From assembly GCF_001426995.1 (NCBI RefSeq), contig NZ_LMFY01000001.1, positions 680,056 through 744,055 on the forward strand: DNA of 64,000 bases, written 5' to 3'. This DNA is from Microbacterium sp. Root553. GTDB lineage: Bacteria > Actinomycetota > Actinomycetes > Actinomycetales > Microbacteriaceae. The notes below the pieces were generated by a model that was given only the letters and a program-made list of their open reading frames with translations, was not told the origin of the DNA and did no database searches. Position numbers and translations under genes: made by a program. Each line of letters begins with the position of its first letter. The stretch's first letter is position 1. Positions 11,276 to 19,350 of the stretch are shown in pieces.

Positions 11276-11646
11276 TCGCGGTCACGCAGCGCACGGAAGC
11301 GCCGCTCGTTGCGGGCCGCCGTGCGCACGTGGAGCACCGCGAAGACGAGGATGAGCGGATAGAAGGCATACGCCTGCAGCAGCCACGACAGCGGCAGCCC
11401 CCACACGACGAATCGATCGATCTCGGGGATCAGGGCGATGGCCAGGGTCAGCGCGACGACCACCAGCACGAAGCCCGCGACCGTGCCGAGCGCGAGCCGC
11501 AGCTGGCTGCGCATCAGCGCGCGGACGAACACCGCATCCGCCTCGTCGACAGGGGAACCGGGCAGCGCGATGCCGCGCGTCGACGGTGCCGCACGCCGCG
11601 TCGGGTCGTGAGCGGTGACCCGCACGCGCTTCGGGGTCTCGGTCAC
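11272..11646 (-). CDS. Small two-helix membrane protein paired with the symporter (DUF485-like)
   Basis: A 124-residue protein. Residues 1-50 are polar; two membrane helices follow (LRLALGTVAGFVLVVVALTL and the segment beginning LSWLLQAYAFYPLILVFAVL), then a basic tail. This size and topology, and the position immediately before an SSS symporter, match the YjcH/DUF485 partner of acetate permeases, though the sequence itself is divergent. The open frame begins at 11826; I choose GTG 11646 because it overlaps the stop of the response regulator (GTGA) and starts a sensible protein. It overlaps the symporter start by four bases. Confidence 0.75.
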   Translation of the reverse strand: MTETPKRVRVTAHDPTRRAAPSTRGIALPGSPVDEADAVFVRALMRSQLRLALGTVAGFVLVVVALTLAIALIPEIDRFVVWGLPLSWLLQAYAFYPLILVFAVLHVRTAARNERRFRALRDRE

Positions 11647-12377
11647 GGTGCGCCCTCCACCCGCAACAGGGCATCGCGCACCGCGGGCACCAGACGTCTG
11701 CTCACGGGCAGCACCGCGGCATCCACCACGACCGCAGGATCCGCCCCCGACAGCCGCGCCTCGGTCACCGCCGCCGAACGGACGAGGGTCGAGCGGTGGA
11801 TGCGCAGGAAGCCGGCATCCGTCCATCGGGCCTCCAGCTCGGAGATCGGGATGCGCACGAGATGTCCGCCGTCGGCGGTGTGCAGCCGCGAGTAGTCCCC
11901 CTGCGCCTGCACCCAGCGCACCTCGCTGCGCCGGACGAAGCGCACCGCTGATCCCACCGTCACCGGCAGTGTCTCGTCGTCGGCGGGGGCGGCGACCTCG
12001 CCCAGATCGATCACGCGGTCGATGGCGCGGCGCAGGCGCTCGATGCGCACGGGTTTGAGCAGGTAGTCCGCGGCGCGCAGCTCGAAGGCCTCGACCGCGC
12101 GGGCCTCGTCGGCCGTGACGAACACGACCGCCGGCGCCGTCGCGAGGCTGAGCAGCGAGCGGGCCAGCTCGGTCCCCCGCAGGCCCGGCATGTGGATGTC
12201 GAGGAACGCGATGCGCACGACGCGCTGCGAGAGCAGACGAAGGGCGTCGACACCCGAGGTCGCCGTGAGCACCTCCCCGATGCGCGGATCGAGGCGCAGC
12301 AGATGCACGAGCTCGTCGAGAGCGGGCTTCTCGTCGTCGGCGACGAGCACGTCGATCATGTGCATCTCGGTCGTCAT
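11643..12377 (-). CDS. LytTR-type response regulator
   Basis: A 244-residue regulator. The receiver domain (about 8-125) has acidic residues VADDE, the phosphoacceptor Asp60 in AFLDIHMPG, and K in YLLKPVR. The C-terminal LytTR DNA-binding domain (about 140-240) includes VRWVQAQGDYSRLHTADG and FLRIHRSTLVR, typical of the AgrA/LytR/BtsR class. It begins seven bases after the kinase stop, so it is the kinase's partner. ATG 12359 (MIDVLVADD) is an alternative start. LytTR regulators bind two direct repeats about 21 bases apart; such a pair lies upstream of cstA (16814-16845). Confidence 0.92.
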   Translation of the reverse strand: MTTEMHMIDVLVADDEKPALDELVHLLRLDPRIGEVLTATSGVDALRLLSQRVVRIAFLDIHMPGLRGTELARSLLSLATAPAVVFVTADEARAVEAFELRAADYLLKPVRIERLRRAIDRVIDLGEVAAPADDETLPVTVGSAVRFVRRSEVRWVQAQGDYSRLHTADGGHLVRIPISELEARWTDAGFLRIHRSTLVRSAAVTEARLSGADPAVVVDAAVLPVSRRLVPAVRDALLRVEGAP

Positions 12378-12384
12378 CGAAGCC

Positions 12385-13569
12385 TCAGTCGTTGTCCGGG
12401 TCGTGCTGCGGCTGCGACTTCGGCACCCGCATGCGCACCAGGGTACCCGCGCCCGTGTTCGTCTCGACGACGAGGCCGCCGTCGGGCCCGTACAGCTGGC
12501 GCAGCCGGGTGTCGACGTTGCGCAGCCCCACGTGCAGCCCGTCGTCCGCCGCGGTGAGCGTGGCGAGCAGTCCGTCGGGGTCCATGCCCACGCCGTCGTC
12601 CTCGACGGTCACCTCGGTGTGCGTCCCGTCATCACGCGAGACGATGCGGATCTCTCCGCCGCCCTCCCCCGGTTCGATGCCGTGACGCACGGCGTTCTCG
12701 ACCAGCGGCTGCACCGAGAGGAACGGGATGACGGTCGCGAGTGTCTCCGGCGCGATCCGCAGGGTGACCCGCAGACGTTCGCCGAACCGGGCGCGCTCGA
12801 GCTCGAGGAAGGAGTGGATGCTGCCGAGCTCCTCCGCGAGCGTCGTGAACTCCCCCTGCCGTCGGAACGAGTACCGGGTGAAGTCGGCGAACTCGAGCAC
12901 GAGGTCGCGCGCGCGCATCGGATCGGTGTGGATGAACGACGCGATCGCGGTCAGCGCGTTGTAGATGAAGTGCGGCGAGATCTGCGCGCGGAGCGACCGC
13001 AGCTCGGCCTCGGCCAGCTGGGTGCGCGAGGCGTCGAGGCTGCCGAGCTCGACCTGCGCCGCGCACCAGTCGGCGACCTCCTGCGCCGCGCGCACGAGAG
13101 CGGCGCCCACCGGCGACGCGAAGGCGACGACCGCGCCGATGACCTGCCCGTCGACGACGATCGGCGCTCCCACGCCTTCGAGGTCGTCGGCCCGCCCGTC
13201 CGGTGAGCGGAACACCTGTCGGCGGCCCGAGCCGCGCACCTGCTGGGCGATGCGCACGGCGGCCGGTTCCAGTCCCTCGGAGGCCCCGTCCATCGACAGG
13301 GCGTCGTCGTCGCCCACAAGCGCGACGGCCGCACTGCCGAGCAGCACCCGCAGGTGCCTGGCGGCCTTGACGACATCGGGGCCGGCGAGCCCCGCGCGCA
13401 GATGCGGGGCGGCGAGGCTCGCCTGATGCAGCGCCTGCAGCGCCGCACGCTCCGCATCGCTGCCGAGGTCGGCCGACCCACGGGCGAGCCGCCGAGCGAG
13501 CAGCAGGAGCACCGAGAGCACGATGCCGCCGAGCACGCCGAGGATCGCGGCGAGGACGACGTCGTTCAT
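12385..13569 (-). CDS. LytS-type sensor histidine kinase with GAF-like domain
   Basis: A 394-residue kinase. One membrane helix (about 5-26) is followed by a GAF-like region (about 60-175, with GVGAPIVVDGQVIGAVVAF), then the His_kinase domain with QISPHFIYNALTAIASFIH (His200) and an HATPase domain (LVENAVRHGI; VEDDGVGMD). The family's usual multi-helix 5TM-LYT sensor is missing: sensing is either by the GAF domain in the cytoplasm or through the symporter. It heads the four-gene operon kinase, regulator, small protein, symporter. A leaderless promoter box sits six bases before the ATG, so the operon can be transcribed independently of cstA-ybdD upstream. Confidence 0.9.
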   Translation of the reverse strand: MNDVVLAAILGVLGGIVLSVLLLLARRLARGSADLGSDAERAALQALHQASLAAPHLRAGLAGPDVVKAARHLRVLLGSAAVALVGDDDALSMDGASEGLEPAAVRIAQQVRGSGRRQVFRSPDGRADDLEGVGAPIVVDGQVIGAVVAFASPVGAALVRAAQEVADWCAAQVELGSLDASRTQLAEAELRSLRAQISPHFIYNALTAIASFIHTDPMRARDLVLEFADFTRYSFRRQGEFTTLAEELGSIHSFLELERARFGERLRVTLRIAPETLATVIPFLSVQPLVENAVRHGIEPGEGGGEIRIVSRDDGTHTEVTVEDDGVGMDPDGLLATLTAADDGLHVGLRNVDTRLRQLYGPDGGLVVETNTGAGTLVRMRVPKSQPQHDPDND

Positions 13570-13575
13570 GCCCTC

Positions 13576-13581
13576 AGCCTA
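13576..13581 (-). promoter_or_regulatory. Leaderless promoter -10 box for the kinase operon
   Basis: Reverse-strand TAGGCT, then GAGGGC, then ATG: the TANNNT-N6-RTG arrangement. Confidence 0.55.
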
Positions 13582-13589
13582 GATCCGCG

Positions 13590-14180
13590 TGTCCGGCTCC
13601 GCCTTCGTCTCGCTCCGCGGATCCTGAGCGAGGAGCGAAGCGACGAGACGAAGGGCGCACGCACCACCGCAGCGCGCCCCTCCGCGTGGAACGCCCTTCG
13701 TCTCGCTCCGCGGATCCTGAGCGAGGAGCGCCCTCACCACCTCCGCCCCCTGAGCGAGGAGCGCCCTCGCCACCTCCGCCCCCTGAGCGAGGAGCGAAGC
13801 GACGAGACGAAGGGCGGCAGGGAGCGGGAGACTCGACCGGAGCCCTCCGCCCCCGCCGCCTCCGTGAGGAGCACCCTCGCCACCTCCGCCCCCTGAGCGA
13901 GGAGCGAAGCGACGAGACGAAGGGCGCACGCGCAGCCGCAGCGCGCCCCTCCGCGTAGTACGCCCTTCGTCTCGCTCCGCTCGCTCAGGGAGCGGCGGAC
14001 TCGACCGGAGCCCTTCGTCTCGCTCCGCGTGGAACGCCCTTCGTCTCGCTCCGCGGATCCTGAGCGAGGAGCGAAGCGACGAGACGAAGGGCGACAGGGA
14101 ACGGGGGACTCGACCGGAGCCCTCCGCCACCGCCACCTCCGCCCCCTGAGCGAGGAGCGCAGCGACGAGACGAAGGGCGC
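13590..14180. repeat. Dense cluster of palindromic repeats (AAGGGC type)
   Basis: This 610-base stretch between ybdD and the kinase operon holds no credible gene. It is built from about ten copies, in both orientations, of a core ending GACGAGACGAAGGGC (e.g. near 13641, 13803, 13913, 14081, 14164) and its complement GCCCTTCGTCTCGCTCC (near 13691, 13961, 14036), joined by linkers such as CCACCTCCGCCCCCTGAGCG and the phrase GACTCGACCGGAGCCC. Neighbouring copies can fold into long nested hairpins. The open frames here are rich in Arg, Ser and Gly and are artefacts of the repeats. Confidence 0.9.
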
Positions 14181-14184
14181 ATGC

Positions 14185-14430
14185 TCAGCAGCAGCGCGCA
14201 CCCGGGTTTCGATCCTGATCGTCCATCCGCTGCCGCCAGAACTGCCGCTCGGTCATCGGCGCCTCGCCCGGATGCTGCCGCTGCTGATGGGCGACATAGG
14301 TGGCGTAGGCGCCGTCGCCCATCAGGGTGGTGATGTACCAGCGGATGCCGCGGCCCACCCGCCCCGCGGCGCCGAGCAGCGTCCGCAGGAGGGTGGTCGC
14401 GGCATCCGTCCGGTTCGCGATGTCGGCCAT
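14185..14430 (-). CDS. YbdD/YjiX family small protein, CstA partner
   Basis: An 81-residue protein of the DUF466 family. Diagnostic segments: GIRWYITTLMGDGAYATYV, HPGEAPMTERQFWRQRMDDQD. In E. coli the homologues YbdD and YjiX are encoded directly after cstA and btsT, and YbdD is needed for CstA-dependent pyruvate uptake. Here only one base separates the cstA stop from this ATG, so the two are translated together. The stop lies about five bases from the repeat cluster. Confidence 0.92.
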   Translation of the reverse strand: MADIANRTDAATTLLRTLLGAAGRVGRGIRWYITTLMGDGAYATYVAHQQRQHPGEAPMTERQFWRQRMDDQDRNPGARCC

Positions 14431-14431
14431 C

Positions 14432-16729
14432 TCAGTGCCCCGACGTCGAGCGCTCGTCGGCGAGGATCGGCTCCCACTCCTTCTCCAGCTCGCGTTCGGC
14501 CGGGCTCGGGAGGAATCCGGCCGGGGCGAACCGCCGCGAGGCGACAGGGGTCTCCTCGGTGTTCTCCCCGCCGCCGTTGCGGATGGCCTTGACCGTGACG
14601 ACCACCGCGGCGACCATGACGATGATCGCCAGGGTGACGAAGATGATCGACAGGGTGCCCTGCACGGCGGTGTTGCGGATGACGGCCTCGAGCACCTCGG
14701 GGGCGCCCAGCGAGGTGTCGCCGCTGTCCCGCGCCGCGACGTAGCGGAAGTGGTTCGCCCAGTAGCCGATGGCCGGCACGGGGGAGGCGATCTTGTACAG
14801 CGACGCGGTGATCGTCACCACGGCGGTGAACGCGAGCGGCAGCCCGATGATCCACAGCCACTTGATGTAGCTCTTGCCGCGCTTGGCGACGATGGCCATC
14901 ACCACGGCGAGCGCGATCGCGGCGAGCAGCTGGTTCGCGATGCCGAACAGCGGGAAGAAGGTGTTGATGCCGCCGAGCGGGTCGGTGACGCCGAGGATGA
15001 GGATCGCTCCCCAGCCGGCCACCATGATGGCGGTGCAGATCCAGACCCCGGGGCGCCAGGACACGTCACGGAACTTGGGGAACCAGGCGCCGATCGAGTC
15101 CTGGAGCATGAAGCGTGCGACGCGGGTGCCGGCATCCACCGCGGTGAGGATGAACAGCGCCTCGAACATGATCGCGAAGTGGTACCAGAACGCCATGAGC
15201 GCCTGCCCGCCGAGGGCCTGCTGCATGATGTGGGCGAGACCGAGCGCCAGGGTCGGCGCGCCACCGGTGCGCGAGACGATGGATTCCTCGCCGACCGCCT
15301 GCGCGGTGCCGGTGAGCATCTCGGGTGTGAGGTTCACCCCCGTGAGCCCGAGGGAGTTCACGAAGGCGACGGCACCCTCGACCGTGCCTCCGGTCGCTGC
15401 CGTCGGGGCGTTCATCGCGAAGTAGATGCCCTGGTCGATCGAGATCGCGGCGACGAGGGCCATGATCGCGACGAAGGATTCCATCAGCATCCCGCCGTAG
15501 CCGATGAAGCGCGTCTGGCGCTCCTTCTCGACGAGCTTCGGGGTGGTGCCGGATGCGATCAGCGCATGGAAGCCCGACAGGGCGCCGCAGGCGATCGTCA
15601 CGAAGAGGAACGGGAAGAGCGGACCGGCGAACACCGGCCCCATCCCGTTCTCGCCGAAGACGCTGACGGCCGGCACCGTGATCTCGGGGCGCACGAGCAC
15701 GATCGCGCCGGCGAGCATGACGATGACGCCGATCTTCATGAAGGTCGACAGGTAGTCGCGCGGGGCGAGCAGCAGCCAGACGGGGAGCACTGCGGCGATG
15801 AAGCCGTAGACGATGATGCCCCACGCGATCGTGGTGCGGTCGAGGTGGAAGATCGCCTGACCCCACTCGGTGCCGGCGACCCAGCCGCCGCCGATGATGG
15901 CCGCCATCAGCAGCGCGAAGCCGATGAGGGAGACCTCGGTGACCTTGCCCGGACGCAGGTAGCGCAGGTAGATGCCCATGAAGATCGCGATCGGGATGGT
16001 CATCGCCACCGAGAACACACCCCAGGGGCTCTCGCCGAGCGCGTTCACGACGACGAGGGCGAGGATCGCGACGATGATGAGCATGATCAGCAGCGAGGCG
16101 ACGATCGCGGCGGTCCCGCCGATCCTGCCGAGCTCCTGCCTCGCCATCTGACCGATCGTGCGGCCGCCGCGACGCATCGAGAAGAACAGCACGGTGTAGT
16201 CCTGCACGGCACCCGCGAGCACGACGCCGACGATGATCCAGATGGTGCCGGGGAGGTAGCCCATCTGCGCGGCGAGCACCGGGCCGACGAGCGGTCCGGC
16301 ACCGGCGATCGCGGCGAAGTGGTGCCCGTACAGCACGCGGCGGTCGGTGGGGACGTAGTCCTTGCCGTCCTGCCTGACCTCGGCGGGGGTCGCCCGCCGG
16401 TCGTCGGGTCGGGTGATGTACTTCTCGATCACCTTGGAGTAGAACCGATAGCCGATCAGGTACGTGCAGACGGCGGCGAACACGAACCAGATCGCGTTCA
16501 CGGTCTCGCCGCGCACGATCGCGAGCATCGTCCAGGCGACCGCCCCGAGCAGGGCGATCGCCGACCAGAGGACGATCTTGGGCCAGGTCCAGCGGCCGGC
16601 CTTCTCGTGGTGCTCGTCGGTCAGTGCGACCGGGGGCAGGGAGGGATCGGTGGTGATCGCGGTGTCGCCGTGGCGTCCGGCGCGATCGCGGCCGGTCCCG
16701 CCGCGGCGATGCGACGAAGATGCAGTCAT
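14432..16729 (-). CDS. cstA: CstA-family pyruvate/peptide transporter
   Basis: A 765-residue protein with about 16-18 membrane helices. The N-terminal helix region contains KVIEKYITRPDDRRATPAEV and, after it, DGKDYVPTDRRVLYGHHFAAIAGAGPLVGPVLAAQMGY, the hallmark of CstA. The family includes E. coli CstA and BtsT, high-affinity pyruvate transporters (CstA also linked to peptides) induced on carbon limitation or by LytS/LytTR pairs. The frame is open to 16921, but ATG 16729 behind GGAG begins the family-like N-terminus. It is followed by ybdD. A 21-base-spaced direct repeat fitting LytTR sites lies 85-116 bases upstream, linking it to the two-component pair at 11.6-13.6 kb. Confidence 0.94.
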   Translation of the reverse strand: MTASSSHRRGGTGRDRAGRHGDTAITTDPSLPPVALTDEHHEKAGRWTWPKIVLWSAIALLGAVAWTMLAIVRGETVNAIWFVFAAVCTYLIGYRFYSKVIEKYITRPDDRRATPAEVRQDGKDYVPTDRRVLYGHHFAAIAGAGPLVGPVLAAQMGYLPGTIWIIVGVVLAGAVQDYTVLFFSMRRGGRTIGQMARQELGRIGGTAAIVASLLIMLIIVAILALVVVNALGESPWGVFSVAMTIPIAIFMGIYLRYLRPGKVTEVSLIGFALLMAAIIGGGWVAGTEWGQAIFHLDRTTIAWGIIVYGFIAAVLPVWLLLAPRDYLSTFMKIGVIVMLAGAIVLVRPEITVPAVSVFGENGMGPVFAGPLFPFLFVTIACGALSGFHALIASGTTPKLVEKERQTRFIGYGGMLMESFVAIMALVAAISIDQGIYFAMNAPTAATGGTVEGAVAFVNSLGLTGVNLTPEMLTGTAQAVGEESIVSRTGGAPTLALGLAHIMQQALGGQALMAFWYHFAIMFEALFILTAVDAGTRVARFMLQDSIGAWFPKFRDVSWRPGVWICTAIMVAGWGAILILGVTDPLGGINTFFPLFGIANQLLAAIALAVVMAIVAKRGKSYIKWLWIIGLPLAFTAVVTITASLYKIASPVPAIGYWANHFRYVAARDSGDTSLGAPEVLEAVIRNTAVQGTLSIIFVTLAIIVMVAAVVVTVKAIRNGGGENTEETPVASRRFAPAGFLPSPAERELEKEWEPILADERSTSGH

Positions 16730-16813
16730 GGGGGTCTCCTCGGGGTGCGCGTCTTTGCGTTCCCCCACGCTAGGAAGCATCCGGGCGCTCCACCCGCCCG
16801 AGACGCAGGACAT

Positions 16814-16845
16814 GCGACGAACGGCACGGACGACGCGACGAACGG
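16814..16845 (-). promoter_or_regulatory. Candidate LytTR regulator site upstream of cstA
   Basis: GCGACGAACGG occurs at 16814-16824 and again at 16835-16845, exactly 21 bases apart. Read toward cstA each is CCGTTCGTCGC, close to the LytTR consensus (W-M-M-GTT-N-R-Y). E. coli BtsR and YpdB also use repeats with a 21-base period. It starts 85 bases upstream of the cstA ATG. Confidence 0.6.
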
Positions 16846-16902
16846 ATGCCGCGGCGGCGGTTTTTCCCGGCGCCGGCCGCCGCTGCCTCCTCGACCCGCA
16901 AG

Positions 16903-16908
16903 TAGGCT
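16903..16908 (+). promoter_or_regulatory. Leaderless promoter -10 box for the first S component
   Basis: TAGGCT, six bases (GGAGGG), then GTG at 16915. The same string TAGGCTGGAGGGGTGGC precedes purM on the other strand. Confidence 0.55.
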
Positions 16909-16914
16909 GGAGGG

Positions 16915-17457
16915 GTGGCATCCTCCCCCGTCCTGACGACTCGCGTGCTGCTCGTCTGCGCCGCGATCGGTGTCGCGACGGGCATTCTCGGAGGTGTCGC
17001 CGGCTGGATCACGCTCCCCGTCCTCGCGGGGCCGGCGTTCCTGTACGGTCTGGTGCTCGGGTCGCACGTCCTGCCCGGGATCATCGCGCAGGAGGTGCTG
17101 CGGCGTCCGTTCGTGGCGCTCGTCACGCACGTGATCGCGGCTCTCATCTCGAGCGCGTTCAACCCGGCGTGGACGCTGCGTTTCATCGGCACCGCCCTGC
17201 TCTTCGGCGCGATCCAGGAGGGCATCGCCGCGCTCACCCGCTACCGCTCCTGGGGCGCGTGGCGCTTCTTCCTGTCGGCCGGTGTGATCGGTGTGATCGT
17301 CGCGGTCGTCGTGTTCTTCGCGGCGCACCTCGCCGTGATGCCGCTCTGGGCGCAGATCGCCTACCTGGTGATCTCGGTGCTCGGACCGGTCGCCTGGACC
17401 GCCGTCGGACTCGCGATCGGCACGGCACTGAGCCGCGCGGGCGTCTCCCGGCGCTGA
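16915..17457 (+). CDS. ECF-type transporter S component, YkoE-like (first copy)
   Basis: A 180-residue, almost wholly hydrophobic protein with about five or six helices. Its plan (AAIGVATGILGGVAGWITLP near the start, VLRRPFVALVTHVIAALIS after the third helix, then RSWGAWRFFLSAG) parallels the second membrane protein at 21049-21765, and both resemble YkoE-family substrate-binding components of energy-coupling-factor importers. GTG 16915 is leaderless. In known YkoEDC sets the S component pairs with a double ATPase and a T protein, exactly the next two genes here. YkoE is linked to thiamine precursors, but no thiamine riboswitch is seen and the iron context points elsewhere. Confidence 0.7.
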   Translation: MASSPVLTTRVLLVCAAIGVATGILGGVAGWITLPVLAGPAFLYGLVLGSHVLPGIIAQEVLRRPFVALVTHVIAALISSAFNPAWTLRFIGTALLFGAIQEGIAALTRYRSWGAWRFFLSAGVIGVIVAVVVFFAAHLAVMPLWAQIAYLVISVLGPVAWTAVGLAIGTALSRAGVSRR

Positions 17458-17529
17458 CCCTCGCCTCGGCACCTCGCTGCGGCATCCTCCTGCGCGGGTG
17501 CTGCGCCCTTGCTGTACCCCTGCTGCAGA

Positions 17530-17548
17530 TCAGGTTAGGCTTAGCTAA
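17530..17548 (+). promoter_or_regulatory. IdeR/DtxR iron box
   Basis: The 19 bases TCAGGTTAGGCTTAGCTAA match 16 of 19 positions of the actinobacterial iron-regulator consensus TTAGGTTAGSCTAACCTAA. The site lies 39 bases before the double-ATPase gene and 73 after the stop of the first S component, so it most likely controls the ATPase-T-flavoprotein-S transcript in response to iron. Confidence 0.75.
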
Positions 17549-17586
17549 GTCAGAACTTAGCCGATCCGCTGAACCGGGGTGATGCC

Positions 17587-19350
17587 GTGCGCTCCTCTGC
17601 GCCCCTGCTGAGCGTGCGTGACCTCTCGGTCGCCCACGCGGATGCCGCGCACCCCTCCCCTGCGGACGTCTCCTTCGACGTCCACCGCGGCGAGGTCGTG
17701 CTGCTGCTCGGCCCGTCGGGCTCGGGCAAGTCCACACTGACGCTCGCCCTCAACGGGCTCATCCCGCATGCCGTCCCCGCGACCATGTCGGGGGTGGTCG
17801 TGGCCGGCGGACTCGACACCGCCGACACCCCCACCGCCTCGCTGAGCACGCGCGTCGCGATGGTGTTCCAGGATCCGGATGCGCAGATCGTCACCGGCAC
17901 GGGCTACGACGAGGTCGCGTTCGGCCCCGAGAACCTGCGGCTCCCCCTCGACGAGGTGCATCGCCGGGCCGAGGACGCCCTGCGACGCGTCGGCCTCTGG
18001 GAGCGCCGAGACGAGAACCCCGACCGTCTCTCGGGTGGTGGCCGCCAGCGCCTCGCGATCGCCTGCGCTCTGGCGATGGGATCCCCGCTGATCGTGCTCG
18101 ACGAGCCGACCGCCAATCTCGACCCCCAGGGCATCGACGACGTGTACGCCGCGCTGACCGACGTGATCGCCGCCGGGGACAGGGCGATCCTGCTCGTCGA
18201 GCACAACCTCGACGCGGCGATGGGGTTCGTGACCCGCACGATCGTGCTCGATGCCGCGGGCCGCGTCGCGTTCGACGGTCCGGCCGACGAGGTCATCCGG
18301 AGGCACGCCGACGAGCTCGTCGCGATGGGGGTGTGGCTCCCCGCGGCCACGCTGGCGGCGCTGCGGATGCGGGAGCTGGGCCTGCACATCCCGGAGATCC
18401 CCCTCACCCCCGCCGAACTCGCCTCGGCGCTGGCGGACCGGCCCTCCGTCGGCCTGCAGGACCACGGCACGGATGCCGGACCGCAGCCGGTGGATCGACC
18501 CGACATCCGTGCCTCGATCCTGCAGGCCGCACGGGCCTGGGGCCCGATCGCCCCCTCGATCGACGAGTCGGATGCCGTCAGCGGGTCGCCGTCCCCGATC
18601 ATCCGCGCCCGGGGATTGACCGTCCGCCGCCACCGCACCGAGATCCTGCACGGCCTCGACCTCGACATCGCCCCCGGCACTCTGACCGCGATCGTCGGGG
18701 CGAACGGAGCGGGCAAGACCACGCTGCTGCAGGCGCTCGCCGGAGTCGTGCCTCCGCCGCGACGGCAGGTCTCGGTCGACGGGATGGACCCGGGGTCCGC
18801 GTCGCCCCGGGAGCTCGCGAACCGCATCGGCTTCGTCTTCCAGAACCCCGAGCACCAGTTCATCGCGCACACCGTCTTCGACGAGCTCGCGCACGGCCTT
18901 CGGCTGCGGCGCACCCCGGATGCCGAGGTCACTGTGCGCGTCGACGCCATGCTCGAGCGGTTCGGCCTCGAAGCCAAGGCGCACGTGCACCCCTTCCTGC
19001 TCTCGGGAGGGGAGAAGCGTCGCCTGTCGGTCGGCACCGCGCTCATCACGCGCCCGCGGGTGCTCGCCCTCGACGAGCCGACCTTCGGACAGGACCGCGC
19101 ACGCGCATCCGAACTCCTCGCGCTGCTGCACGATCTGCGCGACGAGGGCACCACGATCCTCATCGTCACGCACGATCTCGCGCTCGTCGCCGCGCACGCC
19201 TCGCACACCGTGATCCTCGCCGACGGACGCGTCCACGCTGCCGGCCGCACCACGGATCTCTTCCGCGACGAGCGGCCGTTCGTCGACGCCGGCCTCCGGC
19301 TCCCGGCTCTTCAGCGCGTGCTCGCCGCAGCAGGGCGGACCCCCGCATGA
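17587..19350 (+). CDS. ECF transporter ATPase, two ABC domains in one chain (YkoD-like)
   Basis: A 587-residue protein with two full nucleotide-binding domains. Domain 1: Walker [10 protein letters not shown] (residues 42-50), Q-loop FQDPDAQIVTGTGYDEVAFG, signature LSGGGRQRLAIA, Walker B IVLDEPTANLD. Domain 2: GANGAGKTT (about 371-379), FQNPEHQFIAHTVFDELAHG, LSGGEKRRLSVG, LALDEPTFGQD. The Q-loop with N/D-P-x-x-Q is typical of energy-coupling-factor ATPases. It couples ATP hydrolysis to the T component encoded next, whose ATG overlaps this stop by four bases. An iron box precedes it. Domain 2 uses EPTFGQD in place of the common EPTAGLD, a variant also found in this class. Confidence 0.9.
   Translation: MRSSAPLLSVRDLSVAHADAAHPSPADVSFDVHRGEVVLLLGPSGSGKSTLTLALNGLIPHAVPATMSGVVVAGGLDTADTPTASLSTRVAMVFQDPDAQIVTGTGYDEVAFGPENLRLPLDEVHRRAEDALRRVGLWERRDENPDRLSGGGRQRLAIACALAMGSPLIVLDEPTANLDPQGIDDVYAALTDVIAAGDRAILLVEHNLDAAMGFVTRTIVLDAAGRVAFDGPADEVIRRHADELVAMGVWLPAATLAALRMRELGLHIPEIPLTPAELASALADRPSVGLQDHGTDAGPQPVDRPDIRASILQAARAWGPIAPSIDESDAVSGSPSPIIRARGLTVRRHRTEILHGLDLDIAPGTLTAIVGANGAGKTTLLQALAGVVPPPRRQVSVDGMDPGSASPRELANRIGFVFQNPEHQFIAHTVFDELAHGLRLRRTPDAEVTVRVDAMLERFGLEAKAHVHPFLLSGGEKRRLSVGTALITRPRVLALDEPTFGQDRARASELLALLHDLRDEGTTILIVTHDLALVAAHASHTVILADGRVHAAGRTTDLFRDERPFVDAGLRLPALQRVLAAAGRTPA

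Noticed and set aside
13590..14180. CRISPR-like array
   Set aside because: Repeats are inverted, nested and of unequal spacing; there are no unique spacers of constant length and no cas genes.
13579..14184. Several Arg/Ser/Gly-rich open frames in the repeat cluster
   Set aside because: They are produced by the repeats in both strands and overlap each other; no ribosome sites or protein-like composition.
14327..16936. Very long open frame antisense to cstA (869 codons), and similar ones opposite the RND and subtilase genes
   Set aside because: High GC makes long antisense frames common; these are Arg/Asp/Gly-rich and lie wholly opposite strong genes.
16846..17586. Thiamine (TPP) riboswitch before the YkoE-like genes
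   Set aside because: No CTGAGA box or paired TPP elements; the first S gene is leaderless and the second transcript has an iron box.
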